A stretch of DNA of 57,168 bases from Deltaproteobacteria bacterium (GTDB lineage Bacteria; Myxococcota_A; UBA9042; PHBI01): the NCBI GenBank assembly GCA_011526585.1, contig WYBB01000215.1, positions 1-57,168 of the forward strand. Reading direction: 5' to 3'. The notes beneath the pieces were generated by a model that saw nothing but the letters and a program-made list of their open reading frames with translations, had not been told where the DNA came from and did no database searches. The position numbers were made by a program, and so were the translations under genes. Each line of letters opens with the position of its first letter. The stretch's first letter is position 1. Below, in pieces: positions 55,189-57,168 of this stretch.

Positions 55189-57011
55189 GCCGGGCACGCG
55201 GCGCGGCCGCAGCGTTGTTGGCGCTGGTCTCCTTCACTGTCGCGGCCGATCGAGTGCATGCCGGTTGTCGGTGCGGGAGCTGGGCGGCGCCGCCCGCTAC
55301 CTTCGAGCTCTGCTTCCACGACGGGGCCGGCTGCGCGAACGGTGTCTTCGCCCAGGCCGCGCTGGCGACTCAGGTGCGGTGGAATCGCTTCGCCGATCTG
55401 TGGCGTGCGCACCCGAACCCCTTCGACCGTATCGCGCACGATGACGGGGTCAACAGCGCGGTCTTCCTGAGCCTCGACGAGGTCGAGCGCACGCTGGGCT
55501 TCGTGATGGAGCCGAGCGTGCTCGGCTTCGCGGTGGTCCCGACCAACATCGGCGACGCCGGCTGTCCGCTCCCCGCCGACCTGTCGTGCCCCGCCTTCGG
55601 AACGGCGCCCGACCGGGATGTCGACGTCGTCTTGATCTCGGACCGGTCGTGGACGACCGATCCGATGATCGCCTTCGAGAGCTACTGGACGTACTCGGGG
55701 ATCTACGACTTCGGTGCCGTGTTCGAGCACGAGCTGGGTCACGCGATGGGGCTCGGGCACGAGTCACGCACGCCCTCGGTGATGCACCCACAGAACCAAC
55801 CCTGGTTGGGGTTCGCCCTCACCGGCGACGACGTGCGCACGGTGCGCAACTCGTACCCCGAGCGCGCTACCGAGGTCAGCGACGTCGCGGTGGTCGGCTA
55901 CGGCTTCGTCGATGGTGTGTACTGGCCGGCCTACGTGGCGGAGAGCGAGGTCGCCGTCGGCCCGCAGAGCGCCATCACCGTGTACGACTTCTCGCTCCTC
56001 AACCGCGGCGGCGCCGACGTGACCTTCCGCCTGACGATCACCGTCGGCGGCATCGTCGGGTGGGACGGGCGCTGTGAGGTGAGTCCGTATAACTACTGCG
56101 CGTCGGATGAGGCCTTCGTCGTCGACGTGTCGGAGCGCGCGCCAGGCGGGCTCAACGAGGTGGCGGTCGAGATCGAGGTCGAAGGCGGCGACGCGATCGC
56201 CGACAACGACCGGCTCGTCATCGGCTCGGTCTTCGTCATCCCATACGCCGAGCAGGACCGGGACGGCGATGGCCGTGCGCCGGCCGACGGCGACTGCGAC
56301 GACGAGGACGCGGAGGTCGGTCCGGGCGCACGCGAGCTGTGCAACGGCAGGGACGACGACTGCGACGGGGCGATCGACGAGGGCGTGCTCAACGCGTGTG
56401 GCCGCTGCGGCTCGGTGCCGAGTGAGGTCTGCAACGGCAAGGACGATGACTGCGACGGCGCGACCGACGAGGGCGTGCTCAACGTGTGCGGTCGTTGTGG
56501 CTCGGTGCCGAACGAGGTGTGCAATGGGCTCGACGACGACTGCGACGGTCTGACCGACGAGGGGCTGCTCAACGCGTGCGGCCAGTGTGGGGAGGTGTCG
56601 GGCGAGGTGTGCAACGGGCTCGACGACGACTGCGACGGTCTGACGGACGAGGGCCTCGATCGGTGCGGTTGCGCGGCGAGCGAGCTCGTGTGCGACGGCC
56701 TCGACGAAGACTGCGACGGCGCGACCGACGAGGGGCTCCTCAACGCGTGCGGCGGCTGTGGTCCGGCGGCTGTGGAGACCTGCAATGCGCTCGACGACGA
56801 CTGCGACGGCGAGGTCGACGAGGGCGCTTGTCCTCCACCGGCGGACACACCCGCGGCCGGGCCTCCGGTGGTGTCCTCGAGCTCGGAGACGAGCGGGTGC
56901 GGGGGGGCCGCGGTGCCCCTGGGCCCTGGCCCGTTCCTCTTCGTCGCGTTCCTGGCCCGAGCGCGCGAATATCGGAAATCATTGGAAAAAGTAATGATTA
57001 AAGATCATTGA
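55185..57011 (+). CDS. Matrixin-type (M10) metalloprotease with MopE repeats and MYXO-CTERM-like tail
   Basis: A 608-residue secreted protein. Signal peptide (1-26), a metalloprotease domain with the full matrixin motif HELGHAMGLGH at 182-192 and the Met-turn SVMHP (Met200), a CARDB-like beta domain (about 235-350), then from about 356 six DxDxDG/CNGxDDDCDG(x)xDEG MopE-type metal-binding repeats (to about 545), and a GCGG-hydrophobic-Arg sorting tail (Cys572). The very end (EYRKSLEKVMIKDH) is encoded by AT-rich DNA and does not look like the rest of the tail. Metal and calcium binding are expected. ATG 55185 overlaps the preceding stop. Confidence 0.85.
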   Translation: MSRARGAAAALLALVSFTVAADRVHAGCRCGSWAAPPATFELCFHDGAGCANGVFAQAALATQVRWNRFADLWRAHPNPFDRIAHDDGVNSAVFLSLDEVERTLGFVMEPSVLGFAVVPTNIGDAGCPLPADLSCPAFGTAPDRDVDVVLISDRSWTTDPMIAFESYWTYSGIYDFGAVFEHELGHAMGLGHESRTPSVMHPQNQPWLGFALTGDDVRTVRNSYPERATEVSDVAVVGYGFVDGVYWPAYVAESEVAVGPQSAITVYDFSLLNRGGADVTFRLTITVGGIVGWDGRCEVSPYNYCASDEAFVVDVSERAPGGLNEVAVEIEVEGGDAIADNDRLVIGSVFVIPYAEQDRDGDGRAPADGDCDDEDAEVGPGARELCNGRDDDCDGAIDEGVLNACGRCGSVPSEVCNGKDDDCDGATDEGVLNVCGRCGSVPNEVCNGLDDDCDGLTDEGLLNACGQCGEVSGEVCNGLDDDCDGLTDEGLDRCGCAASELVCDGLDEDCDGATDEGLLNACGGCGPAAVETCNALDDDCDGEVDEGACPPPADTPAAGPPVVSSSSETSGCGGAAVPLGPGPFLFVAFLARAREYRKSLEKVMIKDH

Positions 57012-57016
57012 TGTCA
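56967..57016. other. AT-rich patch at the 3' end of the matrixin gene
   Basis: By hand count 14 of 50 bases are G or C, against about 70% elsewhere. It contains inverted copies AATCAT/ATGATT (56977-56982, 56994-56999) and AATGAT/ATCATT (56993-56998, 57004-57009), which can form small hairpins. It encodes the last 13 or so residues of the matrixin. It could be an AT-rich terminator, or the edge of foreign DNA that replaced the gene's original end. Confidence 0.6.
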
Positions 57017-57120
57017 TGCTTGATGATGAGGTGCCAGCGCGACTAGTGCTTCGCCGCTGATGATTTGATCTGGCGCCGGCAGCTCTTGCTCTCGGCGATC
57101 AGGTCTGATCTACGGTGGCT

Positions 57121-57168
57121 ATGACGACCTCACGCGAGCCGTTCCCTGGTTTGACTCTCTCCGAAGAC
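57121..57168 (+). CDS. Possible 5' end of a gene cut by the window edge
   Basis: From ATG 57121 the frame stays open for 16 codons to the window end (MTTSREPFPGLTLSED). GGTGG lies just upstream. Too short to identify; it could also be chance. Confidence 0.3.
   Translation, partial: MTTSREPFPGLTLSED

Noticed and set aside
56258..56830. Regular repeats that could look like a CRISPR array
   Set aside because: They are in frame and encode metal-binding DDDCDG repeats; spacers are coding and similar to each other.

Overview
This is a high-GC, gene-dense chromosomal segment that most likely comes from a member of the Myxococcota (old Deltaproteobacteria), probably an uncultured or little-studied one. 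The reasons are the number of secreted proteins with calcium-binding thrombospondin type 3 repeats, MopE-like DxDxDG repeats, cysteine-rich repeats and Gly-Cys-Gly-Gly/hydrophobic/Arg C-terminal tails of the MYXO-CTERM kind, many lipoproteins, a sigma-54 activator and large beta-propeller sensor kinases. I see no rRNA, tRNA, CRISPR array, transposase or phage gene. No stretch longer than about 260 bases lacks a gene.

Layout. 1-158: two palindromic repeats. 159-6562: M48 metalloprotease, divergent from a giant secreted fusion protein (DUF11, TSP3 repeats, internal sorting tail, second signal peptide, beta-barrel, OmpA). 6596-7429: a PAP2 phosphatase remnant and two small unknown genes. 7536-12090: sigma-54 response regulator (Fis domain frameshifted) and a propeller-type sensor histidine kinase. 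12292-14507: a lipoprotein papain-like protease with a frameshift. 14714-15706: Rieske oxygenase. 15685-20556: reverse-strand operon of lipoprotein, DUF4105 protein and two duplicated family 2 glycosyltransferases. 20578-22481: aminotransferase plus MtnC (methionine salvage). 22598-24897: MalQ and an exonuclease III-type enzyme, overlapping tail to tail. 24998-34693: beta-propeller and FG-GAP proteins around a second giant fusion protein, which has an in-frame TAG. 34710-41620: lipoprotein, ClpB, a divergent RpoH-like sigma factor and a repeat lipoprotein. 41694-42304: Phd/VapC toxin-antitoxin pair. 42363-46055: glycosyltransferase, GAF histidine kinase and a divergent aminotransferase. 46114-50566: FadL-like porin plus a 1011-residue lipoprotein. 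50599-52795: three-gene operon of secreted proteins, two of them cysteine-rich. 53052-57011: lipoprotein, LuxR-type regulator, small exported protein, and a matrixin metalloprotease with MopE repeats. A gene may start at 57121.

Themes. Much of the window encodes the cell surface: proteases, repeat proteins, lipoproteins and barrels. Heat-shock functions (ClpB, RpoH-like sigma) and two sensor kinases are the regulatory core. Two unrelated giant genes both carry an internal MYXO-CTERM-like tail followed at once by a second signal-peptide-like segment, which is the most unusual structural pattern here. Three coding regions are interrupted (frameshifts near 8877 and 13465, TAG at 32753-32755) and a fourth (39254-39287) has no normal start codon. 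These could be real decay or residual assembly errors, and read-level checking would decide.
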